The position numbers were made by a program, and so were the translations under genes. Positions 25,741 to 34,149 of a stretch of DNA of 64,000 nt are shown here, one piece after another (positions within the stretch are counted from its first letter, which is position 1; each line of letters starts with the position of its first letter). The stretch spans positions 120,010-184,009 of the forward strand of contig MKTB01000004.1 in NCBI GenBank assembly GCA_001897525.1, written 5' to 3'. The notes below the pieces were generated by a model. The model searched no databases. It saw nothing but the letters and a program-made list of their open reading frames with translations, and had not been told where the DNA came from. Origin of the DNA: Bacteroidetes bacterium 43-16. Lineage in GTDB: Bacteria > Bacteroidota > Bacteroidia > Chitinophagales > Chitinophagaceae.

Positions 25741-27120
25741 ATGAAACCATCTATACCACAAGGTACCAGGGACTTTTCTCCCAGTGATGTGCGTAAGCGT
25801 CAATATATTTTAAATACCATTAAAACGGTATTTGAACTTTATGGCTATCAACCCCTGGAGACCCCTTCAATGGAAAACCTCCAGACCCTGATGGGTAAAT
25901 ACGGCGAAGAAGGCGATCGTTTGATCTTTAAAGTATTGAATAATGGCCTGCATGAAAAAAAGGACAAAGACAAGCTGAATGAAGAATGGGGCAAGATCTT
26001 AGATAAACCATATAGTACTCCTGCTATCACCGAAAGGGCACTGCGTTATGATCTCACGATCCCTTTTGCGCGTTTTGTCGTGATGCACCAGAATGATCTT
26101 GCTTTTCCTTTTAAGCGCTACCAGATGCAGCCGGTATGGCGTGCCGATCGCCCTCAGCGTGGCCGCTACCGCGAGTTCTGGCAATGTGATGCGGATGTGG
26201 TGGGCAGTAATTCGCTGATCAATGAAGCGGAATTACTGGCGATCTACCACCAGGCTTTTCACCTGCTCAAAGTGCCGGGCATCAGTGTGAAGATCAACAG
26301 CCGGAAGGTTTTAGCCGGGCTGGCGGAGGTTGTGGGACACTCAGACCAATTAACAGACATTACAGTGGCGATTGATAAACTGGACAAGATAGGCTGGGAA
26401 GGGGTTTCAAAAGAATTAACGGAAAGAGGACTGGGGGCAACAACCATCAGTTTTGTAGAGCAATACCTGAACATCGGCGGCAGTAATGAAGAGCGCCTGG
26501 CCGCTATGGAAAGCTTACTGGAAAGCAGTGCTATGGCACAGCAAGGCATCAAAGAGTTAAGGGACAGTATTCAATATTTTTCTATCCTGAAGAAAGCGGC
26601 TTGGGAAAGTGAACTGGTAGTAGACTTTACCCTGGCACGTGGTTTAAATTATTATACCGGGGTGATCGTGGAAGTGGGTACTTCAGCGGTAAAGATGGGC
26701 AGTATAGGCGGTGGCGGCCGTTATGATGACCTTACGGGCTTGTTTGGCCTGAAAGGGCTTTCCGGAGTGGGTGTATCTTTCGGTATCGACCGGATTTATG
26801 ATGTGATGGAGGAGCTTGGTCTTTTCCCGGAGCAGGTAGCATCCGGCACCAAAGTACTGTTCCTCCTGATGGACGAGGCCGCGACGACCCAGGTATTACA
26901 ATATTGCAGCGCTTTAAGGGATGCAGGCATTCCTGCGGATATGTACACGGAACAAGCGAAGTTTGACAAGCAGATGAAGTATGCCAATAAACGTAATGTC
27001 CCTTTTGTGGCCATCATCGGTTCTGATGAGCTGGCCAATAAAGTGATCACGCTAAAGAATATGCAGGACGGCACTCAGTCGACCCTGGATATTGATCAGT
27101 TGATTGCTCATTTAGCTTAA
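25741..27120 (+). CDS. hisS: Histidyl-tRNA synthetase
   Basis: Class II synthetase charging tRNA-His, 459 residues. The N-terminal PSIPQGTRDFSPSD motif, motif 2 in FPFKRYQMQPVWRADRPQRG, and the histidine-specific LARGLNYYTGVIVEV segment are intact. Motif 3 lies in GGGRYDDLTGLFG and GVGVSFGIDRIYDVM. The anticodon-binding domain occupies the last 100 residues. Its own promoter box precedes it. It ends convergently, directly against tadA. Confidence 0.97.
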   Translation: MKPSIPQGTRDFSPSDVRKRQYILNTIKTVFELYGYQPLETPSMENLQTLMGKYGEEGDRLIFKVLNNGLHEKKDKDKLNEEWGKILDKPYSTPAITERALRYDLTIPFARFVVMHQNDLAFPFKRYQMQPVWRADRPQRGRYREFWQCDADVVGSNSLINEAELLAIYHQAFHLLKVPGISVKINSRKVLAGLAEVVGHSDQLTDITVAIDKLDKIGWEGVSKELTERGLGATTISFVEQYLNIGGSNEERLAAMESLLESSAMAQQGIKELRDSIQYFSILKKAAWESELVVDFTLARGLNYYTGVIVEVGTSAVKMGSIGGGGRYDDLTGLFGLKGLSGVGVSFGIDRIYDVMEELGLFPEQVASGTKVLFLLMDEAATTQVLQYCSALRDAGIPADMYTEQAKFDKQMKYANKRNVPFVAIIGSDELANKVITLKNMQDGTQSTLDIDQLIAHLA

Positions 27121-27561
27121 TTAAGCTCTTTTAGCTTTAAAGAAATCTTTCATCAGCTGCGTGCATTCATCCGCAAGAATGCCGTGGCTGATTTTTGTTT
27201 TAGGGTGAAAGCCGTACTGCTCGCCTACTACATGCTTGTAGCCGTTTTTCTCATCCGTTCCGCCAAAGACTACTCTGCCGATCTTAGACCAGTACAGCGC
27301 GCCGCAGCACATGAGACAAGGCTCTATGGTAACATATAAAGTTGCATCGGGCAGGTACTTGGCCCCTAATTCATTAAAGGCGGCGGTAAGCGCGATCATT
27401 TCTGCATGGGCAGTACAGTCGTTCAGCATCTCGGTCTGGTTGTAGCCCCGGCTCACGATCCTTTCATTCATCACCACTACTGCACCGATGGGAATTTCCC
27501 CTGCTTCAAAAGCTTTCCTGGCCTGGGCCAAAGCCTGGTTCATAAAATGTTCATCTGTCAT
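27121..27561 (-). CDS. tadA: tRNA adenosine(34) deaminase / nucleoside deaminase
   Basis: Cytidine-deaminase fold enzyme that converts A34 to inosine in tRNA-Arg(ACG). From the ATG at 27561 the protein has 146 residues starting MTDEHFMNQALAQARKAFEAG. The zinc site is H52 with catalytic E54 (HAE) and the pair C82 and C85 (PCLMC). An earlier start at 27645 is contradicted by the promoter box at 27577-27584. The window also encodes the expected substrate tRNA-Arg(ACG). Other nucleoside deaminases such as guanine deaminase share this fold, so TadA is very likely but not certain. Confidence 0.9.
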   Translation of the reverse strand: MTDEHFMNQALAQARKAFEAGEIPIGAVVVMNERIVSRGYNQTEMLNDCTAHAEMIALTAAFNELGAKYLPDATLYVTIEPCLMCCGALYWSKIGRVVFGGTDEKNGYKHVVGEQYGFHPKTKISHGILADECTQLMKDFFKAKRA

Positions 27562-27576
27562 AAGTGCTCGTTTATA

Positions 27577-27584
27577 CAAAAGTA
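27577..27584 (-). promoter_or_regulatory. Bacteroidota -7 box for tadA
   Basis: TACTTTTG on the minus strand, 15 bases upstream of the ATG at 27561. It fixes the start of tadA. Confidence 0.6.
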
Positions 27585-27611
27585 AAGCAATTTTAAAACA
27601 ATGGAATTTGA

Positions 27612-27619
27612 TACTTTTG
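27612..27619 (+). promoter_or_regulatory. Bacteroidota -7 box for the Mur ligase gene
   Basis: TACTTTTG on the plus strand, ending 16 bases before the ATG at 27636. It is divergent from the tadA box, 27 bases apart. Confidence 0.6.
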
Positions 27620-27635
27620 TAAAACAATTTTTGAC

Positions 27636-29012
27636 ATGGTACCACAGGTTTTAGATAAACAAAAGTTCTTTTTTGCCGGGGTTGCCGGGGCCGGCATGAG
27701 TGCTATAGCACAATATTTAAGCGGCTCGGGCAAAGAGGTTGCGGGAAGCGACCGGCTGTTTAATACAGCGGATAACGAACATACGCGTCAGCAGCTGATT
27801 GCGGAAGGCATCACTTGTTACGATCAAAAGGAGGCTCACCTGAGCGCTGCGGATGAAGTATTAGTGGTCAGCACGGCGATTGAAGCAACGAATGTGGAAG
27901 TGGCCAAAGCCCTGGAACTGGAGATTCCTGTGATCACGCGATCACAACTCCTGGCCCAGATCTGCGCAGAAAAGAAAACGATCGCTGTAGCCGGGACAAG
28001 TGGTAAGAGTACGACGGCGGCTATGCTGTTTCACCTCCTGAGCCATTGCGGCATTGATACTTCCCTCATCACGGGAGCGGGTATCGTCAGTCTTATCCGC
28101 GAGGGCAAGATCGGTAACTGCCATGTGGGCAAGAGTGACTGGCTGATCATTGAAGCGGATGAAAGCGACGGATCGCTGGTCAATTATCAACCTTATATCG
28201 GCATCCTGCTTAATATTGATAAGGACCACAAGGAACTTGCTGAGCTGGATGATATTTTCCATATTTTCAAAAACAATACGCAGGGTCATTTTATCGTCAA
28301 CCGTTCTCATCCGCTGGCACTGGCCTTCAGCGCCAATCAGCAGGAAGACTTCGGCAAGGACAGCCCGGTTGCCGGTACGGACTTCAGACAGGAAGGTTTT
28401 ACGATACATTTCAAAGTAGCAGGTGTGCCTTTCTCTATGCCCACGATAGGAGCGCATAATATGGAGAATGCCCTGGCCTGCATTGCCGTGGCACAATTGC
28501 TTGGCCTTAAGCCGGAAGATTGTGCAGCGGCATTAGCGACTTACCCGGGCATTTACCGCAGGCATCAGTTATTAGGTAAAGTGAAGGGCATTACGGTAAT
28601 TGACGATTATGCCCACAACCCGGCCAAGATCGCTGCCAGCATCAATGCCTGTAAACCTGTGGCAGATAAACTGATTGCCTGGTTCCAGCCGCATGGTTAT
28701 GCGCCTACGCGTTTTATCCGGAAAGAGCTGGTGGAAGAGATCGCACGGAGCTTAAGACCCGGTGATGAGATCTGGATGAGTGAGATCTATTATGCAGGTG
28801 GCACTACGGTAAAGGATATTTCGGCCAATGATATCATTAATGACCTGAAGGCTTTGGGGGTAAAGGCATTTTTCGTTGAAGACCGGGAGCAATTGTTACA
28901 GGAATTGGATACTCATTTTACGGAGGATTGTGTGCTATTGCTCATGGGTGCCCGGGACCCTTCCCTGGAGCACTTCGGGCAGGACCTGTACCGGAAACTG
29001 CAACAGTTATAA
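27636..29012 (+). CDS. MurC/Mpl-like Mur ligase
   Basis: ATP-dependent ligase of the Mur family, 458 residues. The N-terminal UDP-binding domain has FFFAGVAGAGMSAIAQYL, the ATP site is AVAGTSGKSTTAAML, and the C-terminal domain has VIDDYAHNPAKIAA and GARDPSLEHFGQDL. These fit UDP-N-acetylmuramate:L-alanine ligase (MurC) or the recycling ligase Mpl. MurC usually sits in the division/cell-wall cluster, which is absent here, so this may be a paralogue involved in muropeptide recycling. A small gene follows on the same strand 56 bases later. Confidence 0.85.
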   Translation: MVPQVLDKQKFFFAGVAGAGMSAIAQYLSGSGKEVAGSDRLFNTADNEHTRQQLIAEGITCYDQKEAHLSAADEVLVVSTAIEATNVEVAKALELEIPVITRSQLLAQICAEKKTIAVAGTSGKSTTAAMLFHLLSHCGIDTSLITGAGIVSLIREGKIGNCHVGKSDWLIIEADESDGSLVNYQPYIGILLNIDKDHKELAELDDIFHIFKNNTQGHFIVNRSHPLALAFSANQQEDFGKDSPVAGTDFRQEGFTIHFKVAGVPFSMPTIGAHNMENALACIAVAQLLGLKPEDCAAALATYPGIYRRHQLLGKVKGITVIDDYAHNPAKIAASINACKPVADKLIAWFQPHGYAPTRFIRKELVEEIARSLRPGDEIWMSEIYYAGGTTVKDISANDIINDLKALGVKAFFVEDREQLLQELDTHFTEDCVLLLMGARDPSLEHFGQDLYRKLQQL

Positions 29013-29068
29013 GCTCAACCTAGAGGAACGATAATCGTTCTGTAATGAATTCTATTTAAAAGAAAACT

Positions 29069-29278
29069 ATGGACTTTACTTCTGTCAATGATGAATTGCT
29101 GGCGCTCAAAAAAAGGATCCGGGCGCTGGGGAAGGATGTGGTGAAAATTGAAAAAGTAGGCAATGGCAATATGTCGGCCTTTGAATTGTTGTACCGGGAG
29201 CCTGGAGAAGCGGAGGTGAAGCAGACTTATTTCTGGCGCCACGATATAGAGAATTTTATCAAAAAACTGGAAGGATAA
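29069..29278 (+). CDS. Small conserved protein of unknown function
   Basis: A 69-residue cytosolic protein, MDFTSVNDELLALKKRIRAL, then VKIEKVGNGNMSAFELLYREPGEAEV and a C-terminal helix. It carries no signal peptide or transmembrane segment. It follows the Mur ligase gene, probably in the same transcript, and ends at a strong terminator. I do not recognise a family. Confidence 0.6.
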   Translation: MDFTSVNDELLALKKRIRALGKDVVKIEKVGNGNMSAFELLYREPGEAEVKQTYFWRHDIENFIKKLEG

Positions 29279-29313
29279 AATCACCCTGCAAGGCAATTCT
29301 TGCAGGGTGATTT
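29278..29313. terminator. Terminator between the small gene and the histidine kinase gene
   Basis: Perfect 12-bp stem TCACCCTGCAAG / CTTGCAGGGTGA with loop GCAATT, extended by AAA/TTT pairs. Both genes end here, so it may act in both directions. Confidence 0.85.
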
Positions 29314-29342
29314 ACTTGAATGCTCCTATTGTGACATTCCCT

Positions 29343-31076
29343 CTATTCTTCCGGGATATTAAGGGTAAAGGAGAAAATACTTCCCATCCCCAGTTCACTG
29401 ACTACACTTATATTTCCACCCTGCGCTTCAATAAATTCTTTGCTGATGGCCAGGCCTAGTCCTGTGCCTTCTTTTTGTGTGCCCGGAACTCTGAAATATC
29501 GTTCAAAGACCTTGTTTTTGTATTGTTCAGCAATACCGGTTCCCGTATCTTGTACCGAAAACCTGACCTTATCCGCTTCCCGGGTTATGTTCAATGAAAT
29601 AACCGAATTTTCATAGGAATACCGGATGGCATTCGAAATAAGATTGATCAGTACCCATGTCGTTTTCTCACTATCGGCTTGTACCTGGGGCAAGGTATCA
29701 GGCAAGGAAAGATCTATTTTGATATGCTTTTGTTCTGCTTGTGTTTTAGTTGCTTCTATCGCATATTGTACGATCTCCCCGGGCTCCGCAGCTTTGATCG
29801 ACCATTGGATATTACCGCTCTCTACCTGTGCCAGGTTCAGGAGCTCCCCGGTGATTTTCAATAAGCGGTTAGTGTCTTCTTTAATGCTTTCCAGTAATTG
29901 CCGCTGCTCTTCATTCAAATTGCCGATGCGTTCGTTTTCCAGTAGTTGTAAGCTCATCTTTATAGCTGCAATAGGTGTTTTGAATTCATGGGAAACCGTC
30001 CCGATAAAATTCGTTTTTGCGATATCCAGTTCTTTAAAAAGCGTAATGTTCCTAAGCATAATTACATGACCGATCAATTGTGATTGCTGCTCTCCGGTGG
30101 GAATGATATTGATATCTATAATTTCTTTTTCGAAATAGCTTTCCTGGCCATCTGCAAAGATCTTGATTGATTGTTCACTTTCTTTTTTGCATTCTGGATT
30201 GATCAGTTCTTTTATTAAATCTCTCACCAGGTCATTACTTACAGCAATATCCTGGATCTGCCGGTCTACAAAGTTCGCACTGCTCAATCCTGATATTTTT
30301 AAGGCTTCATCATTAGCAAAAAGTACTTTCTTGTTCTCATCGATACCGATCACCGGATCGTGCATATTATTGATAAGAGCTTCTATCCGTTTCTTTCCTT
30401 TGATGATCTTATCTAATTTACTTTCTGAATATTCTTCTAATTTCTCTGCCATTGTATTGAAGGACTTTGCCAGTTCTCCGAATTCGCTATTGCTTTCAAA
30501 ATTGACCCGTTCTTTGTAGTTATGCCCGGCAATTTGTTTGATACTTCCGGTCAATTCTTTTATCGGATCGGCTATGTTCCCGGGAAGATTGACAAACAGT
30601 ATAAAGGCAATGATAAAACAAATTACCCCGGCAATAGAGATCCGGAGCACTGCATGATCTGCAGTGGCATTGGCAATACTGCTTTTGCGTTCAATGGCCT
30701 GCATATTCAGCTGCATGAGCTGAGTAATGGATTTCCGTATGGATGATGCCAATAAGGGATCGGCAGGATTCTGTTTTAAATGCATGAAATGCTTCGCTAT
30801 CCCGGCAGTAGCTTCTCCTTCTCCTTGCTCAGTCACATTCTTTTGTTGTTTATTAAGATTCCGCTCAAAATCGGATAAAGCAAAAGTATCTGTTGTCATA
30901 TTTTCCAGCGCCAATAACATATTCCGGGAATATTCCAGGGTATTGTAATTCGCTACCAGTATATTATTGGTATCGCGCTTCAATGCATTTACATAGAAAA
31001 TACTCATTGCTGCCAGTAGCATTATAAAGGCAAACAGTAAACCTACACCGGATATTAGTTTAGTTTTTATTTTCAT
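29343..31076 (-). CDS. HAMP/PAS sensor histidine kinase, kdp-associated
   Basis: A 577-residue membrane histidine kinase. TM1 is at about 8-30 and TM2 at about 145-165, framing a periplasmic helical sensor. HAMP follows (about 170-225), then a PAS domain (about 235-345, PVIGIDENKKVLFANDEAL). The HisKA domain has phosphoacceptor H363 in GTVSHEFKTPIAAIK. The ATPase domain has the N box NLISNAIRYSYEN, G1 DTGTGIAEQYKNK and G2 GTGLGLAISKEF. It lies downstream of the N-terminal KdpD half. Its partner is probably the sigma-54 regulator at 39.7 kb, which is the only orphan regulator in the operon. That pairing is inference. Confidence 0.92.
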   Translation of the reverse strand: MKIKTKLISGVGLLFAFIMLLAAMSIFYVNALKRDTNNILVANYNTLEYSRNMLLALENMTTDTFALSDFERNLNKQQKNVTEQGEGEATAGIAKHFMHLKQNPADPLLASSIRKSITQLMQLNMQAIERKSSIANATADHAVLRISIAGVICFIIAFILFVNLPGNIADPIKELTGSIKQIAGHNYKERVNFESNSEFGELAKSFNTMAEKLEEYSESKLDKIIKGKKRIEALINNMHDPVIGIDENKKVLFANDEALKISGLSSANFVDRQIQDIAVSNDLVRDLIKELINPECKKESEQSIKIFADGQESYFEKEIIDINIIPTGEQQSQLIGHVIMLRNITLFKELDIAKTNFIGTVSHEFKTPIAAIKMSLQLLENERIGNLNEEQRQLLESIKEDTNRLLKITGELLNLAQVESGNIQWSIKAAEPGEIVQYAIEATKTQAEQKHIKIDLSLPDTLPQVQADSEKTTWVLINLISNAIRYSYENSVISLNITREADKVRFSVQDTGTGIAEQYKNKVFERYFRVPGTQKEGTGLGLAISKEFIEAQGGNISVVSELGMGSIFSFTLNIPEE

Positions 31077-31091
31077 CTTTTCTTTGATAGG

Positions 31092-31160
31092 GATGGGTGG
31101 TTAATGGTGAGTGGTTAATGGTAAAAAGTAAAAAGGTAAAAAGTGATAAGTTATGAGTGG
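31092..31160 (+). repeat. Heptanucleotide repeat array A
   Basis: Degenerate 7-bp units such as GATGGGT, GGTTAAT, GGTGAGT and GGTTAAT fill the gap between the KdpD-half stop and the kinase start, starting 15 bases upstream of the ATG at 31076. It is the most degenerate of the seven arrays. Confidence 0.6.
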
Positions 31161-31165
31161 CATGA

Positions 31166-32290
31166 TCAACTCAATATTACCAAATCTACATTGTTGGCAG
31201 CAAGTTTTTTTACAAGTACATTAAAAATACTGGTGGCCATGATCAATCTCCATAGGTTCAGCCGGGGCTTCCCGATACAAACTGTGGTTATTCTTTTAGC
31301 CTCCACTTGTTCTATAATCGCTTGGGCGATTGAAGAATTTTGTACTTTAATTACTTCAGCGCCTAATTCTGTTGCTAATTTATAATTATTAATAAGTAGT
31401 CTCTGCTTTTTTAAAGTTATTTTATCGGCACTTTCATTCGGGGCCTGCACATAGAGTACATACCATTTACTTTGATAGTAATTGGCGAGTCTTGCTGTTT
31501 TTTTGATTACTGTTTTTGCTGATCTTTCATTGCTGCTGATGCAGGCCAGGAAGCGCTCGTGTTTTAAGGTATTGGGCTTTATTATCTCTGTCTCTACTTT
31601 CCGGTTTACCTGTGCGGCTACTTCTTTTAATGCCAGTTCACGCAGTTGCAAAATGTGATCGCTCTGGAAAAAATTGCTCAAAGCGGCAGCAATTTTTTCT
31701 GCCTGGTAGATCTTCCCTTCTTTCAGTCTTGTGATCAATTCATCTGCGGTAAGATCTATGTTCACCACTTCATCGGCCAGACTTACTACATGGTCGGGAA
31801 TCCTTTCCTTGACGGTGATCCCGGTAATGCTCTTAATTTCATCATTCAGGCTTTCTATATGCTGAATGTTCACGGCAGATATAACGTTAATACCTGCATC
31901 CAGGATATCCAGCACATCCTGCCAGCGTTTTTCGTTCTTGCTGCCCTCGATATTGGTATGGGCCAGTTCGTCTATAATGACTACTTCGGGGCGCAGGTTG
32001 ATCACGGCCTGCATATCCAGTTCTTCCAGTTCTTTGCCTTTGTAAAATAACTGTCTTCTTGGTATAAGCGGCAATCCGTCCAGCAGTGCTACGGTTTCTG
32101 CACGGTTATGGGTTTCTATGTAACCGATTTTCACATCAATCCCGTTACGCAATAAGGTATGTGCTTCCTGTAGCATACGGTGGGTTTTACCGACACCGGC
32201 GCTCATACCTATGTAGAGTTTGAATTTTCCTCTCCTTGATTTTTTGATCAGGGAGAGGAAATGAGCTGCTGTTTTTCTTTCTTCGTCCAT
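31166..32290 (-). CDS. kdpD: KdpD N-terminal half: KdpD sensor domain plus universal stress domain, no kinase
   Basis: From the ATG at 32290 the protein has about 374 residues. It carries the KdpD P-loop YIGMSAGVGKTHRMLQEA, the HNRAETVALLDGLP segment, and Walker B VVIIDELAHTNIEGSKN. A universal stress protein domain follows (about 240-370, FLACISSNERSAKTVIKKTARLAN). There is no membrane or kinase domain, so this is only the cytosolic input half of KdpD. The other half is a separate gene at 43871-44935. It sits between the porin and the histidine kinase in the kdp cluster. An earlier start at 32356 adds 22 unrelated residues. Confidence 0.93.
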   Translation of the reverse strand: MDEERKTAAHFLSLIKKSRRGKFKLYIGMSAGVGKTHRMLQEAHTLLRNGIDVKIGYIETHNRAETVALLDGLPLIPRRQLFYKGKELEELDMQAVINLRPEVVIIDELAHTNIEGSKNEKRWQDVLDILDAGINVISAVNIQHIESLNDEIKSITGITVKERIPDHVVSLADEVVNIDLTADELITRLKEGKIYQAEKIAAALSNFFQSDHILQLRELALKEVAAQVNRKVETEIIKPNTLKHERFLACISSNERSAKTVIKKTARLANYYQSKWYVLYVQAPNESADKITLKKQRLLINNYKLATELGAEVIKVQNSSIAQAIIEQVEAKRITTVCIGKPRLNLWRLIMATSIFNVLVKKLAANNVDLVILS

Positions 32291-32361
32291 TATTTCAGTG
32301 AATCGTTTACTGATTATAATTTTTCGTTGTTTATGTAAACGCTCAGGACACTCCAAACGTT

Positions 32362-33456
32362 TTAAAAGCTGACGGCTAATGCTGTTGTCGCGCTAATGCT
32401 GTTTGAGGAGAATGCTTCATTGCGTTGCCTGAAAATAGCCTCTTTACTGTTTAATTGCTTAATCTCTGTGCGCCATACTACATTGGGCAGGATCGCATAG
32501 TCTGCATTGAGGGAATAGCCAAAAGTGCTGCACCCGTTTGGGGTACCGGTATCTATAATGACTCCTGCTTTATCCCGGTAGTATTCGCCTCTGGCAGTAA
32601 GGCTGAATTGATGGGTCAATTTATATTTAGCTATCAAAACCGGGGTATACCAGGTATTGTAAGTACTGCTGCCCTTTGCCTTTTGTTCTGCCCCTATATC
32701 AAATCCTGCAGTGATGCCAAATTTTTCATTGACCTGGTATATGACATAAAGGTTATGGAAGTAGCGCATTTGTCGCAGACTGTCTGGTTTATCGTTCCCA
32801 ATGAATGAGCTGCTGTTGAGCGTTAGTTTTTCATTGGGTTTGTAGGTCAACTGATGCGCGAAGGCCGGTGTCGTATTACCGTCTACACGCTGTATGCGTT
32901 GCCAGCCATTCAAGACTAATCCACTGAGCAGCCATTTGCCGCCGGGCGATGTATAGGTAATCTTAGCTCCTGTTTCAAAGTAAGGTGAGTTATCTGCAAA
33001 CAAGCTACGGGTCAATGTCCAGTTGTCTTTCCCCACAGCGCTTTCAAAGCCGAGATGTGAAGAGAAAATACCGGCATCGATCCACAAATCATGCTTTTTA
33101 GATATTTTCACGCCTACATTTCCCTCATAGATATTTTTCAACACTCCGGGCTCTGCGGCATAGTTGGCATTCATATAGGAGCCTGCAGCAATTGCCAGGT
33201 TGGCCCTTATTTTTGCGGTACTGTAATTGGCTTTGAGATAAGCAAGGTTTAAACTTACTTCGTTATTCCTGTTATGACTGTACACAAAGCCAGGACGTGC
33301 ATTGCTCATCGGATTGTTCGCATCATATTGATAATAGGCTTCGGCATAGGCGCTCAGGATTAAGGGCTTCGGCTCTGTGTTTGTCGTTGCTTCCTGTGCC
33401 CCTAAAGTTCCGGTGTAAGCGGTAAAAAGCGCGGCTATAATTATTGATTGTTTCAT
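32362..33456 (-). CDS. Porin-like outer membrane beta-barrel protein
   Basis: A 364-residue outer membrane protein. A signal peptide (MKQSIIIAALFTAYTGTLGAQ) precedes a beta-strand-rich barrel with alternating residues (LILSAYAEAYYQYD, EVSLNLAYLKANYST, HDLWIDAGIFSSHLGFES, FSLTARGEYYRDK) and a C-terminal strand ending in ALAVSF, as in many porins. Genes of this type are regularly seen inside Bacteroidota kdp clusters. A role in letting potassium cross the outer membrane is an inference from that position. It lies between kdpC and the KdpD half, all on the same strand. Confidence 0.85.
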   Translation of the reverse strand: MKQSIIIAALFTAYTGTLGAQEATTNTEPKPLILSAYAEAYYQYDANNPMSNARPGFVYSHNRNNEVSLNLAYLKANYSTAKIRANLAIAAGSYMNANYAAEPGVLKNIYEGNVGVKISKKHDLWIDAGIFSSHLGFESAVGKDNWTLTRSLFADNSPYFETGAKITYTSPGGKWLLSGLVLNGWQRIQRVDGNTTPAFAHQLTYKPNEKLTLNSSSFIGNDKPDSLRQMRYFHNLYVIYQVNEKFGITAGFDIGAEQKAKGSSTYNTWYTPVLIAKYKLTHQFSLTARGEYYRDKAGVIIDTGTPNGCSTFGYSLNADYAILPNVVWRTEIKQLNSKEAIFRQRNEAFSSNSISATTALAVSF

Positions 33457-33479
33457 TGTTGAGGGAGAAAAAAGCTAAT

Positions 33480-33559
33480 GGTTAATGATGAGTGGTGAGA
33501 AGTGAGAAGTGAATTGTGAGAAGTGAGAAGTGAGAAGTGAGAGGTGAGAAGTGAATGAA
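33480..33559 (+). repeat. Heptanucleotide repeat array B
   Basis: Clean 7-bp tandem array with the unit GAGAAGT repeated in exact phase from 33490 to 33559 (ten units, variants GAATTGT, GAGAGGT, GAATGAA), preceded by looser units. It lies between the kdpC stop and the porin start at 33456. Confidence 0.85.
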
Positions 33560-33561
33560 GA

Positions 33562-34137
33562 CTATTGGTTATTTGCTTTGCTCATTTCATCTAGTGCAAT
33601 ATTGAGCTTTAATACATTTATTTTTTCGGGACCGAATAAACCTGCTAATGGCTTGTCTGTATGTTCAGCAATCAGTTGCTCTAATCGAGCCGGATTTATG
33701 CCCCGGATCTGTGCGATGCGTTTTACCTGTACTTTAGCAGCGGCTACTGAAATATGTGGATCTAACCCGCTGCCGCTTGCGGTAACGAGTTCTACCGGGA
33801 TTGCGGATTGTTTGATTTCGGGATTGTGTACTAAAAAGGTATCAATACGTGCCTGAACTTCTGCCCGGTAGGCTGCATTGGAAGGGCCTTTGTTACTGCC
33901 CCCGGAACCTGCGGCATTGTAGCCGACTGCTGATGGACGTGAGTAGAAGTATTGGTCTTTTGTAAAAGATTGCCCGATATTGCTGTAATATTTTTGTCCT
34001 TTGTACACTATTATTTCACCTTTCCCTTTATTGGGTGCGAACTGTGCAATACCCCAAACGGCCAGTGGATAGAGGATGGCAAAAAGTATAATAGTAAGTA
34101 CGGTGATTTTGATGGCCGGTAATATATGTTGTTTCAT
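33562..34137 (-). CDS. kdpC: Potassium-transporting ATPase subunit C
   Basis: KdpC, 191 residues, which stabilises the KdpFABC complex and aids ATP binding. One N-terminal transmembrane helix (about 8-30, ITVLTIILFAILYPLAVWGI) is followed by the periplasmic domain with SIGQSFT-type NIGQSFTKDQYFYSRPSAVGYNAAGSGGSN, and then LVTASGSGLDPHISVAAAKVQ. It starts 12 bases after kdpB, in the same operon. It is well conserved and intact. Confidence 0.97.
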   Translation of the reverse strand: MKQHILPAIKITVLTIILFAILYPLAVWGIAQFAPNKGKGEIIVYKGQKYYSNIGQSFTKDQYFYSRPSAVGYNAAGSGGSNKGPSNAAYRAEVQARIDTFLVHNPEIKQSAIPVELVTASGSGLDPHISVAAAKVQVKRIAQIRGINPARLEQLIAEHTDKPLAGLFGPEKINVLKLNIALDEMSKANNQ

Positions 34138-34149
34138 TTTTTTGATTGT

